Shown: positions 1 to 11,736, counted from the first letter of the stretch. The stretch: DNA of 64,000 bases from Spodoptera frugiperda (GCF_023101765.2 NC_064220.1:3038001-3102000), one strand, 5' to 3'. Notes: generated by a model from the sequence alone, not told the origin. Numbers and translations are program-made.

Positions 1-471
1 TATACATAAGTATAAAATATTTTCGAATTTCTCAAGAGTTTAGGGGCTATAAAATAGAATTTTCGTGAAAAACAGTTACGAATGGTTATTGTAAGTAAAA
101 GAGAAAGCTTTATCGCGAGTTCACAGTTCTCGTAATTTCTACTCTCGCATTTACAATCGCGTCTGTCGCCGTTACGGACTGACTCGATAAGATCCAGCAC
201 CCCATTCATGCTGCGACCATTTATTTTAATATTTTCAAGTTCGCTCTTAGGGTTTTAGCCATTAGCTAGATTGGTGATAGCTTGCTGTGTCACGAGTTAT
301 GTTGCTTTTAAGGGAAAAGATTTTAGAAATTAGAAGCAACTAGTATACGACTTGTAACGCGGGAGAACTCAGTTTCTATTAAAAGATTTTAAGACATGAA
401 AAGTAATATTTCAACAAAGCAAAATTGGAATCCATCAATCATTGGATTTTACTACGTGAAATCCATGTTTG
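1..471. other. AT-rich non-coding stretch
   Basis: I see no coding frame, repeat or RNA signature that I can support here. Confidence 0.5.
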
Positions 472-550
472 GTAAAAGTGACATAATTATGTAAGTAGCC
501 TAGCGGCTCTCGCTAGGTTTAGTTACATAATAAAATTATGACACTTTTAC
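472..550. repeat. Short foldback (imperfect inverted repeat)
   Basis: The outer arms GTAAAAGTG and CACTTTTAC are exact complements, and the pairing continues inward with small gaps (CATAATT with AATTATG, TTATGTAA with TTACATAA, CCTAGCG with CGCTAGG). The size and structure fit a MITE-like foldback. No target duplication is evident. Confidence 0.55.
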
Positions 551-737
551 ACTCTACAAGATTGATTCTTGTGAGGTGAAACATTGCTGAATATACTTAT
601 TTCATATTCATTCATATTCATATATTTATTTGCATTCCATAATGTTAACATAGATGTTTAAAGAGGCTTAGAGCTTACTTAACTTCTACCTCTACCATCT
701 TCCATCTTCCCTACTATCTTGTCTAGGTTCTACGGTT

Positions 738-845
738 TCTTCTTCTCATTCGTATCACTCTTGACAGAGTGGTCGTGGTCAACACGTAGTGTCTGTGGGT
801 TGTGTGGTAGATGTTGCTCGCCTCACGATGTCCCGCCATTGCTCC
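738..845 (-). pseudogene. LINE 3'-end fragment, copy 1
   Basis: This block differs at only two positions from the same 108 bases of the longer copy near 2.8 kb. Read on the minus strand it covers the last codons of a LINE reverse-transcriptase ORF (ERWRDIVRRATSA-like, with one changed codon) and the start of the 3' UTR. It is 5'-truncated to little more than the tail, as target-primed reverse transcription commonly leaves. Confidence 0.6.
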
Positions 846-2739
846 ATTCTACGGCTTACACCAATAGTAAACGCCCAACTTTAAAACATGAAATATACAA
901 TATCTCAAAGGATGTCACATAAAAATAAATTAAAACACATAACATGTGTTTGGGTCGTTTTCGTCTCGACAAATTTTGTTACAAATATTTCTGCTACAAT
1001 TTAGCACATGTAAAGTTGAATAATACGTTGGGGCGCCCTGATTTTTTTTTATTTATAGGTGATGCTAAGCAGTACCTTAAGGAGGCCGTACAATAAATTT
1101 TATATAAAGGGTTGTAAAGGGCTCCTATTGGTTCGAGCGGCCGTTGTTGCCAGCCATTGATAAATTGCCCAAAAAATTGGTAGCTCCCTATTATATTCTG
1201 TGAAACCTCTTGAGGTTAAAGCTCCAAGAATATTCACGTTGATAAATTAAGGAAGATATATTTTTAGCGATTCATGTATGTTTTTTAGACCAAAGAGTAG
1301 GAAGATTAGGTACTTATAGTACGCCTATCAGGGCCCGCCACACATGATCACGGAAGATCCTCCTTTTCTAAAAATATTCTTTCAATAAAGCTAATAAAAA
1401 AAAACCGAAAATAAAATGCTAATTATAATTAAAATGAAGTCGCGGGTACAGTTAATAGCTGCTAGCTAGCTCTTAATAAAAATGGTCAGATGGTAAATTT
1501 CATTTCCCAAATGCGACAAATCTCCTATTAACACTGTAAAAAACAATAATCCCCGATTCACTCGTACTCCCTGCTTTATAGGTTAATTTGGACAAAAATC
1601 CAATTCCACTGGCTACCCGACGGACGAATAAATATTAAATACAGTTTAAATGAGGTGTCCGAATGGTCGCAACCGTTGAAGGGATATTCTCAGCTCATAA
1701 AGTGTATTTTAGAAGGAAATATATATCGCTTCGTGTGTCCCTTTCGCCTTTGTGGGCAAAGAGTCACGTATTTGAAAAAGAAATGGAGACGAACTTTTGA
1801 TGGTAGTCTGAAAGGGGGTCAATGAGTATCCGCATGAGCATTTAGAGGAGATATTATGGAGACAGAAATGTTTTGAGCGCATTATACCATTATATACAGT
1901 ATGGAGAACACTCATATGATTCAAATGAAACTACAAGTAGTACTTGTTCACAGAAGTATAATACAACTAAATATTTCATCAAAAAACCGAACCGAAACAA
2001 CAAAAGAAAACAATGATATTAATCAAGTATTAAATTCTGTGGGAACAGCTCCGTGTTAAGAGCTGTAATGTTGTAGGTTGTCTAGGACTGTTACGGACAT
2101 GCAGTGCAGCTGTTATGATGCCGCATATGTAAATAGTGCTCAAATTAGCTCAAAGAGAATAATGCACTTTTTGGCTTAACTACTGGGTCTACTTCGTAAA
2201 TTTTTCGTATGTCTTCAGCCCCGATGATAACAAATATGCGGTGTAAAATAAGTCATAAGAGATTTACCCATACGGTATATACCATACTTGATAAAAAAGG
2301 CGGGCAGGAGTTAAAGATTACGTTGTGATTATTATAAACGAAAAAAATGTCTTCATTATTCTCAACATCTCGTGAAAAAAGTCTTTTGGTAACTTATAAC
2401 TTCTTTTTATAGTCTGTAAACTGTTCTCTAATCGCTTTACTCCGTGTAAAAGCAGCTAAGTTTGCGAATTAAACCCGATATTTAGAAGGGGGATAAACTA
2501 GTTACTAATAGTACCTTACTCCCAGAAATAGGAGTCCGCCAAAACGAGCTCTCTCAACTTTGTTAATCAATTAAGGACTATATTTAGGGGCAGCATAATA
2601 CCGGCATGGCTATAGGCACGTAAATTTCATGTATTAAGTGATAGCAATATCGGCTCAAGGGTTTTACTGGATGGTGAGAGATACATAAGAACACCCTCAT
2701 GGTCAAGTTGTCCCAAAAACGACTGCCTATCTTGAGACC
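846..2739. other. Non-coding interval
   Basis: No repeat family recognised elsewhere in the window and no credible exon is present. A GC-richer block around 1,080-1,200 stands out from its AT-rich surroundings and may be single-copy regulatory DNA, but nothing specific can be read from it. Confidence 0.4.
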
Positions 2740-3003
2740 TTCTTCTTCTCATTCGTATCACTCTTGACAGAGTGGTCGTGGTCAACACGTAGTGTCTGTG
2801 GGTTGTGTGGCAGATGTTGCTCGCCTCACGATGTCCCGCCATCGCTCCCTGTTGGTGGTCAATCTGGTGCACTCGTGCACGGGGTCACCAACCATTGCCT
2901 TGACTTGATCGGTCCATCGCATTGGAGATCGTCCACGCGGTCTAGAGCCCTCCACTTTGCCTTGGACAACAAGGCGATCCAAGGAGTCGTTGTCTCGCCT
3001 TGA
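2740..3003 (-). pseudogene. LINE reverse-transcriptase C-terminal fragment, copy 2
   Basis: A 66-codon minus-strand frame (2,782-2,982) contains RGRSPMRWTDQVK and TTNRERWRDIVRRA. This is the GRP..RWTD...W segment typical of the extreme C-terminus of RTE-like and related insect LINE polymerases, downstream of the catalytic domain. The catalytic core is missing, so the copy is dead and 5'-truncated. The 3' UTR follows on the minus strand down to about 2,740. Its nearest relative in the window is the almost identical tail at 738-845. The assignment to LINE is firm on motif grounds. The exact clade is inference. Confidence 0.75.
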
Positions 3004-3180
3004 TACCTTAGGTTCATCTTTTTACTTTACATTTTTAAATATAAACTGATGCAGAATAGATTCTTAATATACAGCAATATGCTAACTCCCCTAATCCCAT
3101 AGGTGGCGTTGATTACTTACCATAAGATGATTAGTCTGATAGATAATAACTTTTGATTTTCCATTCTGCAACGTTACATC

Positions 3181-3406
3181 TTTGATCCCTGAAGGGGAAG
3201 GCAGAGTTGCACATTATGGCACGTAATGCCGCTAAACAATGTACACCCACTTTTCGCCATTTTTGTTATAAGATCACAATTCCAGGATCCGTGTTATTAC
3301 TGAGAAATTTTCGAAAAACCGAAAATACCTTGTCCGAGACGGAAATCCAAACCGAGACCCTGTGTCCTGCAGTTACACTTGCGACCACTCGACCAACAAG
3401 GCAGTC
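3181..3406 (-). mobile_element. SINE family E, copy 1 (tRNA-derived)
   Basis: The minus strand starts with a tRNA-like head (GACTGCCTTGTTGGTCGAGTGG, an A-box-like segment) and ends at the CCCCTTC(A/G)GGGATnAAAGG module shared by all family E copies. The B-box segment is deleted in this copy. Other copies lie near 18.7, 31.8, 42.5 and 61.8 kb. Confidence 0.75.
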
Positions 3407-4637
3407 GAGTTTCCATTCTCATCCATATTATTATGACCATAGTCAAGACACAATAAGTTACAATTCCATTAGCAGATGTAAGAGATAAGCATTTATAGTA
3501 AGGTTTAATTTACGTACTTGTTGCTCACCAGGCTTCACTCGCTGTTTCAATTAACTATATTGCCACGTGGCTTGAATTCGTTAGCGCTGGGCCTCTATTC
3601 TTGTCACTCAAGGAATAGCGAGGGATTTTCTATTACACTGTTGTAATAAAATAGTTTTTCAGTAATAGATAACTTGTTTAAGAACTCAATACCTAAATAT
3701 GTAGTCCTGGTAGATGATACTCGATTGTCTTTGAAATCAAAAAATGTGAAAACGTAGAGTGTATTAGAGTGTATTCCTGAGTCAGAATATTATTGTGTAT
3801 TCCTGAGTCAGAATATTATTTTCAGCAGGTTGTTTTGGGTTAAATTTTATATCAAGTAATATATGGTAGGTATAAGTCTAGATCAATAGTATTTTGTTTT
3901 TGTAGACACTGCTCTGAATAATTGCATGAGTGATTTTAGGAGACCAATGCTGTGTGACGGTCGGATAAATAATATGGCTACATCATCAAATGAATTTGTA
4001 TTAATTCATTTTATCATTAAGAAAAACAAAAAAACATAAACACCAAAACAGATAACATAATTAGTAAAACACTTTGTTTTTAATTTGATCAATTATTTTA
4101 TGTTAATTATTATTTTTGTAATGGTACAAATAAACAATTTTCTTTTTATTTCTCTCTTTTTTCTAAAAATTAGAACTTAGCGAGTGTTTATCCAACAATA
4201 TTTTGTCACCCTCACACCATCCTTCTTTACAAACGTTAGACAGAGAAGAGAATATTTATCTAAGCTCCTTTACTAGTATCGAGTACTATGATAATAGTAG
4301 GAGCCGAAATTACGAGACTATCAAGTTAGGGCCATGTTAAATGGTGTACTGCACTACCAGAATTAAACTTATCCTGACACTTGTCACATCGTAAATCTTT
4401 AGATTTGTTACTTGGTACTTGAATTTTGTTATCCTGTGGCTCCGGGTATTTGTATTCGTACCTTGGGTTCTTATAGTTTATGGTGTAGGTAGTAAAGTTA
4501 TATTAAAAGGGGAAATATTAATGTGGTGATTGTTTCTTGAAAGAAATATTGCCTTTGAAAAGCTTTGTTCAAATATATTTAAGACTTTATAAGATCTGTT
4601 AGGTTAAAAAAAATAATGTATTTTTTTATTTAAACAA
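3407..4637. other. Non-coding interval
   Basis: AT-rich DNA containing one small tandem duplication (listed separately). The block around 3,530-3,640 is richer in GC and lacks repeat similarity to the rest of the window. No exon is supported. Confidence 0.4.
3769..3820. repeat. Exact 26-bp tandem duplication
   Basis: Two perfect head-to-tail copies of a 26-mer beginning GTGTATTCCTGAGTCAG lie directly adjacent, which points to a recent slippage or duplication event. Confidence 0.9.
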
Positions 4638-4829
4638 ACGTGGCCCCGCATCAAGGATTTCTCCTGTATCGTGGGTGCGTTTAAAAACATACAAGGTGTC
4701 ATACACACGACACCCAGACCCAAAACACCAATTTGTGGATCACACAAAGAGTTGCTCCGTGCGGGAATCGAACCCGCCACACGTTACGCGGCTGCCGCTT
4801 GCTCAGCCACCGCGCCAACCGTACACTCA
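4638..4829 (-). mobile_element. SINE family A, copy 1 (tRNA-derived)
   Basis: On the minus strand the element begins with a tRNA-like head (TTGGCGCGGTGGCTGAGCAA, A-box-like, then GGGTTCGATTCCCGC, a B box) and continues into a body ending GGGGCCACG. The B box is the internal RNA polymerase III promoter expected of a tRNA-derived SINE. Nine copies occur in this window. The family resembles SINEs known from Helicoverpa and Spodoptera, but that identification is from memory. Confidence 0.85.
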
Positions 4830-6090
4830 ATGTATATACGAGTATATATCCATTATACTATCAGGAAAAACCAGTTAAAATAACTTTTTAATACCACTAT
4901 TATGTGCATAGCGTATACGGACAGTTTAGTATTAGGAAACCACTCGATTACCCACTTAAAACTCAGCAAGACTCCGATATTATTACGGGTCAGTATCCAG
5001 GCTTCAAACGAACACTTCAGGATCCTAGATTAAAGGATAATCACAGTCATTATCATAAAACTTTCAAAGGATGAGCGCAAAAATGCATAAATTAAAGAAT
5101 TCACAACGATTCTCGATCGTTAATCCCGCGTTAAACCTGAACGTTTTGCAAGAATTTTGCATAAATCAAATTAATTTTGATGTTTAAATTTTAAGACAGG
5201 GTACACTTCCTGGTTGTTTCAAATTTTGAAGATAATGGATGATGATTTTGTTAAAAATAACCTCTCTTTCATGGGAAGTAAGGTCTATTGTAACAAAAGT
5301 AAAAGATGGTGCATCAATGAAAAATGAAGGAACTTATTTGATTATTTATTTGTGGAAGAACTATTTGTTTATTATAATAATTGAGATTGGAAAATGAACA
5401 GAGAATCATACGAGTGCGGCGTACTCACAGTTCATTTCATGAGTGTTAAATTTTTTCATTGAATAGTAACATTTCACCACAAAGTGAGCACTTTAAGTAT
5501 TTTTAATACATCCATTCATTTCAGTGGTAATGTTCGACAAGACATAAATAACAAAGCAACCTCTATGAATCAAATTATATGCAAAACTTCGAAAAATTGC
5601 AACGCGAAACTTAATCTGGAAAACCAAATGAATATTTGATAAACCCGTCATAACAGAAATGTGGTGAGAATACACTGTCTGGCCGAGTATCAGAACTTAA
5701 CACTTGAAATTAACACAATAACTGTTCATCAAACTATTGTGAACTGGCCCTAATCTTAGCTAGGGACGTCAAGACACGCTGACAAGGGTCCGCACAATCC
5801 CGGCCAAAGCAAACAATACCGGGACCGGGAATTTGTAAATCCCGAGAATTTTAGTCCGGGAATTCATAATTATGGACATGTACCCTTTGAAGTGAAGTGT
5901 GTATATAAGTTAACCTTGGATAAACTTCACTTGTGTCAAGTGTCTTTCTTACCTAGACGTGATTGATTTCGTTGAGGAGATTTTAACCATAAACGTTTTG
6001 CAAATACAACGTTGTTTCTAGTCAGCAACGCCCGAGTGACCAAATATTGAGATGTCTTAGTGAACATATTAGACTATGATAAATATTTCT
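4830..6090. other. Non-coding interval with a CGGGA-rich patch
   Basis: Mostly AT-rich and featureless. Between about 5,798 and 5,865 the words CCCGG, CGGGAAT and TCCCGAG recur in both orientations, as in arthropod repeats built on GGGAAT/ATTCCC motifs, probably an eroded DNA-transposon end. Confidence 0.35.
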
Positions 6091-6222
6091 AGGACCGTAG
6101 GACGTCCACCCACAAGGTGGACCGACGACCTGATTAAGGTCGCAGGGCGCTTCCAACCGGCCTATCTGGAAGTAATTGGGGGAGGCCTATGTTCAGCACT
6201 GGACGTCTTATGATGATGAGGA
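6091..6222 (+). pseudogene. RTE-like LINE C-terminal relic
   Basis: The plus-strand frame reads RTVGRPPTRWTDDLIKVAGR, then shifts frame to reach LGEAYVQHWTSYDDE. Both blocks are hallmarks of the C-terminus of lepidopteran RTE/BovB-type polymerases, whose usual end is close to GEAYVQQWTS. The copy is frameshifted, lacks the catalytic domain and ends in a short (ATG)n-type tail, as expected for a 5'-truncated insertion. Confidence 0.8.
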
Positions 6223-6848
6223 CCAGCAAAACTTATTTGCCATCTAAGTGGGTAAAGAAAATTAATTTAGTATTAGGTATACATATTTCCGACTTTACCA
6301 CTGCTGAGAAATGCTATACAGCCATTCTGCTTTGGACCAAAAAATACGCAGATTAAAGAAATACAGCTAGATATTCCATAAGTTAATTTGAGGGTAGATA
6401 AATTTTACGCTTAATCATCTTTAAATAATTATATTTCGGGAATGGCAATTCACGTTCCTGTGGGTGTTCAATTTTTAAGAATTCCTTGATTCCAGTCGTT
6501 TTCATTGATTTCGATTCGTCGTTGTTTGAATTTTAATAGGTAGTATTTTTTGTTGAAAGGTCCCATCGCTCACCCGAACTTTGAAAATTCGTTCGTAATT
6601 TTTAATTTATAAAATTGGCTCTCGCGTTTAATTGATTTGAGGTTTCGACTTGACTGTTACAATTGAAATTTTATTGATATCAGAACGGAATCTGAATATT
6701 TGACAGGGATCCAGAGTGCTCTTTGATAAATCTGAACCTTTTAAATTGTGAATTTCAACGTGGCTGCAAAGTGTAGATATTACAAACCTTTTTATGTAGA
6801 AGGTTTAGTAGTCCACAGATGGGGCCCAGTAGAGCTGATGCTTGATCC

Positions 6849-6994
6849 AGAGCTGTGGACTACTTAGCGAGTTTGCCGGGGCTCCGATTTAGAAAGCAGG
6901 AGCAGGAACAGGGTGGTTTTTAGTCAGTAAGAGTCTGACACTTCCTCTCTCTTTGCCAAAGGCGGGAGAAGTCATTGCATTAGACCTTAAAAAA
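6849..6994 (+). mobile_element. Retroposon family B, copy 1
   Basis: This copy carries the family B order: GCTGTGGACTAC head, GGGGCTCCG, AGCAGGAGCAGGAAC, TTTTTAGTCAGTAAGAGTCT, GGCGGGAGAAGTCATTG and a terminal A run. The family has no recognisable tRNA boxes. Several other copies have target-site duplications, which shows that it moves as a retroposon. Confidence 0.8.
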
Positions 6995-7448
6995 GTGTAG
7001 TTGAGGGCTGACATTGATGTTTGATGATACCTCGAGATGTCGAAACAGGACTTAGCGAAAGTTAACGTGACTTTTTACACATGTAAGCATCTAAATGATA
7101 GTGAATGGTAAGCAAAACAATACTCCCAAACTAGTATGTGTGACGTCACAGCTCACCACAATGTTCTATTACTCTCAGCATGAAAACGGAGGTGAAACGC
7201 TGAAAATTTAATACGTAGCGCGTCTGATTACACGAGTGAATATTTTAGCGCGAACAAAACATTGGTAATTGAAAGGATTACTTCATTAATACGTGATAAG
7301 GTTGGAATCGTGTTAATTTTATAGTTTTTAATTAAACATCGTGGTTGGAATTAAGATGTTAAGATTTGATTATTCTTATAGAAAAGCTGTGGAATTAATT
7401 GTAGTCAGCAGTATTCCCGAACCGATACGACCTTCGAACTTTCAAGAA
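6995..7448. other. Non-coding interval with a CRE palindrome
   Basis: Single-copy-looking DNA. TGACGTCA at 7,141-7,148 is the consensus CREB/ATF site. Without conservation data it cannot be called functional. Confidence 0.3.
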
Positions 7449-7579
7449 AAGAGCGTATTCTTTTTTAAAAAGGCCAGCGACGCATCTGTGACTCCTCTGG
7501 TGTTGCGGATGTCTTTGGGCGGCGCTGATGGCTTACTATCAGGTGAACCGAGTGCTCGTTTGCCTATTCCATTAAAAAT
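7449..7579 (+). mobile_element. Retroposon family D, copy 1
   Basis: The copy starts at GAGCGTATTCTTTTTTAAAAAGGCC, passes through CTCTGGTGTTGCGG and TGTCTTTGGGCGGCGCTGAT and ends in CCTATTCCATTAAAAA. The 3' half is the module also used by family C. Confidence 0.75.
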
Positions 7580-8318
7580 AGAGCTATTATATTTATTGAA
7601 TGTTTAGTTTTCGTTCTCAAAAATCATGTATAAAAATTCAAAAGTTACGTAGAATTAAAATTTTCAACATTTTTTTGTGTCTTTAAATACCTCAAGAAGA
7701 TAGCCTGTAACTAAATAATCATCTAAGTACGTAATAACATATTTTCCTGAAACCCGACAACCGCAGCTTCAACTTAACTTAAAAATATTTGAACTTAAAA
7801 GAAAAAATAACTAAATTAAATAAAGCAAACTCAATGAGTCGCGTTATTGCCCACAATTCGTCCTAATTCTAACTTCTTTTATCGAGTAGTCTCCGAGGAA
7901 ATTACTTGAAACTGCCATTTACGGAAATATTAAGTTAAATTCGGTTATTTTAATTTTTTCCACAGACAGTAAAATATTCAATTCAATATTTCACAGCACT
8001 CCTTTCTTTTATCCGTCTGTTTTCTAGAATGTTCTGCAACAGTTTCTGACATTAGCGCAATCCTGGATTCTTTTACATCACTAAACTTAAGTGACAACTT
8101 AGTGTAAAATGCTTGACTTGTATTTTAAAATGAGTTTTACAATAGTGTCAAGTAATTTTATTCCTAGGTAGTGCAAAGAATTATTGAGCTTTGAATTTTG
8201 AGCTTTTATGATTTTGATTTAAGTTGTAATATGCATCTCGGTTTATTTATTTGAACATAATGTCTCATACAATGTCCTGTAATAAAAAATCCACTTTGGT
8301 GGTGTTTAATTTTCATAA
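7580..8318. other. AT-rich non-coding interval
   Basis: No supported feature. Confidence 0.5.
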
Positions 8319-8610
8319 GTGCGGGAAACCCATGCTTTGCCATAAATGGGCCGGCTTGACTGGAGTGATAGATACCACGGCCTCACAGAAAACCGACGTG
8401 AAACAATGCTTGAGTTGTGTGAGTGAGGTTACCGGAGGCCCAATTACCTCCCTTCCCAATCCTCAATTCCCAAACAACCCATAACATTGCTAACCCCCCA
8501 AAGGCCGGCAACGCATTTGTAACGCCTCTGGTGTTTCGGGTGTCCATGGGCGGCGGTGATTACTTACCATCAGATGATCCGTACGCACGTTTACCGGCTT
8601 GTACCAAATA
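8319..8610 (+). mobile_element. Retroposon family C, copy 1 (near full length)
   Basis: The head (GCGGGAAACCCATGCTTTGC, GGGCCGGCTTGACTGGAGTG), the middle (CCTCACAGAAAACCGACGTG, TGAGTGAGGTTACCGGAGGC) and the shared 3' module (GGCCGGCAACGCATTTGTAA, GTGTCCATGGGCGGCGGTGA, CATCAGATGATCCG) follow in order. Short open frames inside it are accidental. Confidence 0.8.
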
Positions 8611-9016
8611 TTTTTATCAAATCTATTTCTCAATTCATTTAAAGTCTAGGTAAAAGAAATGAAATTAACACTTTACTCTCGAATTTGTTAATAAAATCAA
8701 TGTTTATTTTTCACCGCTTAAATTCTCATTCCAAACAAAAGTACGGTGTTGCCAACTACAAAACGATTCAGGTGCAACTTGTCTTTGTTTCGTTTCTCTT
8801 CATTAGACAACGAATCCAATTTACTTTTGCTCTCTAATACTAATTATACTCTCGTAGTTTTCTTCAAGAGTTCAACAATACCGCTGTGGAAACTATTTAT
8901 TGTTCATTGTATTTAAAGGTTACTTTCTTTCGTTCTTTATTATTAAAACGTGCAATGTTGAAGTGGTAAAAAAATAATACAATTGTATCTTCTTTGATTA
9001 CCATACTTTTTTTTTC
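8611..9016. other. AT-rich non-coding interval
   Basis: No supported feature. Confidence 0.5.
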
Positions 9017-9097
9017 CAATGACTAGTGCTTGATTCAGACTCACTGACTAAAAACCACCTCGTTCCTCCTGTGTAAACCCGCTGGTAGTCCGCAGCG
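9017..9097 (-). mobile_element. Family B fragment, copy 2
   Basis: It contains CAGACTCACTGACTAAAAAC, CACCTCGTTCC and GGTAGTCCGCAGC, the reverse complement of family B with the middle deleted. It sits only 12 bases from a family A copy, forming a composite. Confidence 0.7.
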
Positions 9098-9109
9098 GTT
9101 GATTACCAA

Positions 9110-9269
9110 ACGTGTCGTGGGTGCGTTTACAAGCAAATAGGTTCACATACACTTGATGCCCAGACCAGAAACTACTATTTGTGGATTACACAAAGAGTTG
9201 CAACGTGCAGGACTCAAACCCGATAACTTGCACGGCAGTTGGTGCCCACCGCACCAACCGTGCAGTCAA
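9110..9269 (-). mobile_element. SINE family A, copy 2
   Basis: The body (GTGTCGTGGGTGCGTTTAC, TGTGGATTACACAAAGAGTT) and the head ending in CAACCGTGCAGTCA are intact in order. The B-box region is mutated, so Pol III transcription is unlikely. The 3' end of the element on its own strand is truncated. Confidence 0.8.
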
Positions 9270-9936
9270 CGTGTAAAATTATTTAAACATCAATCCTTTA
9301 AACTGTTTCGGTTTTATTGTAATGAAAACCAAAAAGAAAAGTCATCAAAATTAGGCAGGTACTTATGTTACGTAATAAACACATTGATATAATTCTAGAT
9401 TCTGTAGTAACCTAAAAACCTAAAATAAAGAGCTGGAGACTTTGTGCCTACTCGACCCATCTTGAGAACTCCAAAATCGAAATTGCTTATAGGCTATTAG
9501 GCATTATAATCACGAACGTCTCAACTTACAAACTTTTCTTTTCGATGCAAAAATATCAAAACCGCCAATGAAGCGAGAAGGAATCGGGAATTTTTAAAGC
9601 GGCCTCGAGATTGGGGGCCCATAAATATGGCGCCTTCAGTTTTGTCGTGTTGTAATTAATCTTGTTTGAGAAATGAGCCCGAAGATGCAGGCCGATACTT
9701 TGATAAATAGATTTTTGCTTCTTACCAACTCGTTCGTTCAGCGTGACGAGGCCTAAGATGTTGTTTCCTGGAAGAGACATTAGAACATTATTATGATAAA
9801 ATACCACACCGTACCCAGATGTTTTCTTTCTTTTCTTTTTATTGGATAAAGCATACATCATCTCAATGATTACTGTAACATAGAATAAGCATAACTCGGC
9901 TTAGCACGTATTTCTTTTTCTTTTACTTTTAAAAAT
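9270..9936. other. Non-coding interval with a GC-richer block
   Basis: Positions 9,560-9,770 are less AT-rich than the surroundings. A 101-codon minus-strand frame covers them, but its length is expected by chance and I recognise no domain. It may be single-copy regulatory DNA. Confidence 0.3.
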
Positions 9937-10172
9937 GTTGTCCCACATTAGGATTTTTTCCTGTGTCGTGCGGGTACGTTTAGAAACATACAATTTCACA
10001 CGCACGTGACATCCAGATCCGAAACAATAATTTGTGGATCACACAAAGAGTTGTTCCGTGCGGGAATCGAATCCGCTACACGTTGCACGGCAGCCAAATC
10101 AAATTAAATCACTTTAATGCACCCATAGTGCAGCCAGCCAGTTGCCCAGCCACCACACCAACCATGCAGTCA
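9937..10172 (-). mobile_element. SINE family A, copy 3, with internal insertion
   Basis: A standard family A copy with a recognisable B box (RC of GGAATCGAATCCGC). About 45 extra AT-rich bases lie between the B box and the head, so the A-to-B spacing is abnormal. Confidence 0.8.
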
Positions 10173-11218
10173 TTGCAGTGCAGTGCAGTCCGTGTAGTAT
10201 TGAGAAAAAGTACGCATTTTCAGACATTAATGAAAACTAGGAGTTGCTGTGGTATATTTATTTACATTTTATCGATTACCATGACCTTTACAATATTCAC
10301 GCACCCAATTGTTTCAATATGTCTCGACTATAGGTTCTATATCTTTGTATTTTCCAATTTTTCCCTAAGTATGCGGGTCGCGACGGAAAAAAGCGGCGAG
10401 GCCAATTTCTGTGAATGATTACTGATATTCCAGACCACACTATAAGTGCCTGAAAATATTGCTATTTCAGTCACTATCGAAAGCGTATGAATTACGTCTT
10501 TTATTTTGACGCGTCGCCCCATTTTTTTATTATGAAGAAAAGTTAGGGTTTAGAGAAACTGTAGCAAGTTTATTTGGGTACTTTTCGTTTGGAATTATTG
10601 GCATAAAGGTTTCGTAATGGAAAATATATTAAAGTAGCGGAATGCTTGAAGAACTAAAATATGTATACTAAAGAGCTCAATATTTAAATGTTTATTGTTT
10701 CACTGCTATCGCCAGTCTCATATCTAATAAAAAATCTATATTCATGGAGTCTATTTCAAACTCAGTTCACAAAACAATAAACTCTCACATGAATAGCTAT
10801 TGTTTATCAAACAGTGGTTCCAACCTTTTATTTCATCAACTAAACCAGTTAGTTACCAGACAGACCAAAACACGCCAACTGTACTCAATTCGTTTACCTA
10901 AATATTTTTTGCAACGATATATGGAAATTCAATAGCAAATATGTCATACAAATACGTGCAGCATTCATTGATGGTTGTCCACTGGGCGTCGCTTTGTGTT
11001 CCCTACCCGGCCGTCAATGGAGCTCGTTTCAATAGACCGAATAGATTTGATTTACGAATGTCAATACCCGTTGTGTTGGACACGGTCCTAAGGGGTTGCG
11101 TAGACATCGGAACATGATTTTGGAATGTGTTGTGGAATAATATGCGGAGATTAACTACTGGATAACGTAGTGATCTTTGTTCTTTTCGCTCAATTGTGAC
11201 AGCAAAGTGTATTTCTTT
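10173..11218. other. Non-coding interval
   Basis: Mostly AT-rich. The patch around 10,980-11,110 is less AT-rich, without recognisable coding or repeat content. Confidence 0.4.
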
Positions 11219-11341
11219 ATAAAAGGCCGGTAATGCAACTGTGAATTTTCTGGTTTTGGGGGTGCCTATTGGCGGCGATAATTGCTTACCATCTGGTGAT
11301 CCCGCGTGCTGCTCGCTTGCCTCCTATTCCGTTAAAAAAAA
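11219..11341 (+). mobile_element. Retroposon family D, copy 2
   Basis: It runs from AAAAGGCCGGTAATGC through GGTGCCTATTGGCGGCGATA and CATCTGGTGATCC to CCTATTCCGTTAAAAAAA, the complete family D module. Confidence 0.75.
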
Positions 11342-11517
11342 TGTGTGCATCCTCATTCTTCACTAGTTCATCATTGGCATCATCATATCAAATGCCTTCC
11401 ATCATCACAACAAAATTGTTGTTCCGGGGTTCGGTGTATTTTGTCTTTATGGGTGGGTTATGATTTAGAAGAAAATAGGTCTTAATACTAGAATTAAGAC
11501 CATAAAAGTGAAGAATA

Positions 11518-11736
11518 TAAAGTCAAAGTCAAAGTCAAAGCATTTATTTCAATTAATCCTAAATTAGGCACTTTTGAAACGTCAAATTGAATTGTCCGTC
11601 AGTCTGTCTGTCAGTGAAGCTAGGCGCTCGTTCCAAAGTGTTGCTTCGAATGGAGAAGAACGAGCAAGAAACTCCATCGTTACTCTTTTCAAAAAATGTT
11701 TTTTTTACAATATCTCTGATACATTATTTGATCATT
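11518..11736 (-). mobile_element. LINE 3' end, family H, copy 1
   Basis: On the minus strand the sequence ends in repeated TTTGAC units, the 3' microsatellite tail of a non-LTR retrotransposon. Before the tail come the UTR words AAATGCTTTGACT and GACAGACAGACTGACGGAC. It is 5'-truncated and almost identical to the copy at 31.3 kb, suggesting recent mobility of the family. Confidence 0.75.

Noticed and set aside
4740..4829. True tRNA gene (GGTTCGATTCC B box)
   Set aside because: The cloverleaf cannot be completed, and the same sequence recurs in nine dispersed copies with a common non-tRNA body, so it is a SINE.
4671..4883. Frames across the 4.6-4.9 kb SINE (also 21,220-21,537 and 22,710-23,042)
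   Set aside because: They translate SINE or retroposon sequence; the same peptides recur wherever the repeat occurs.
9556..9861. 101-codon minus-strand frame
   Set aside because: No recognisable domain, splice or regulatory context. Several ATG frames of this length are expected by chance in 64 kb of such DNA.
10032..10418. 128-codon plus-strand frame
   Set aside because: Its first third is a SINE family A copy and the rest is AT-rich without a domain. It is an accidental frame.
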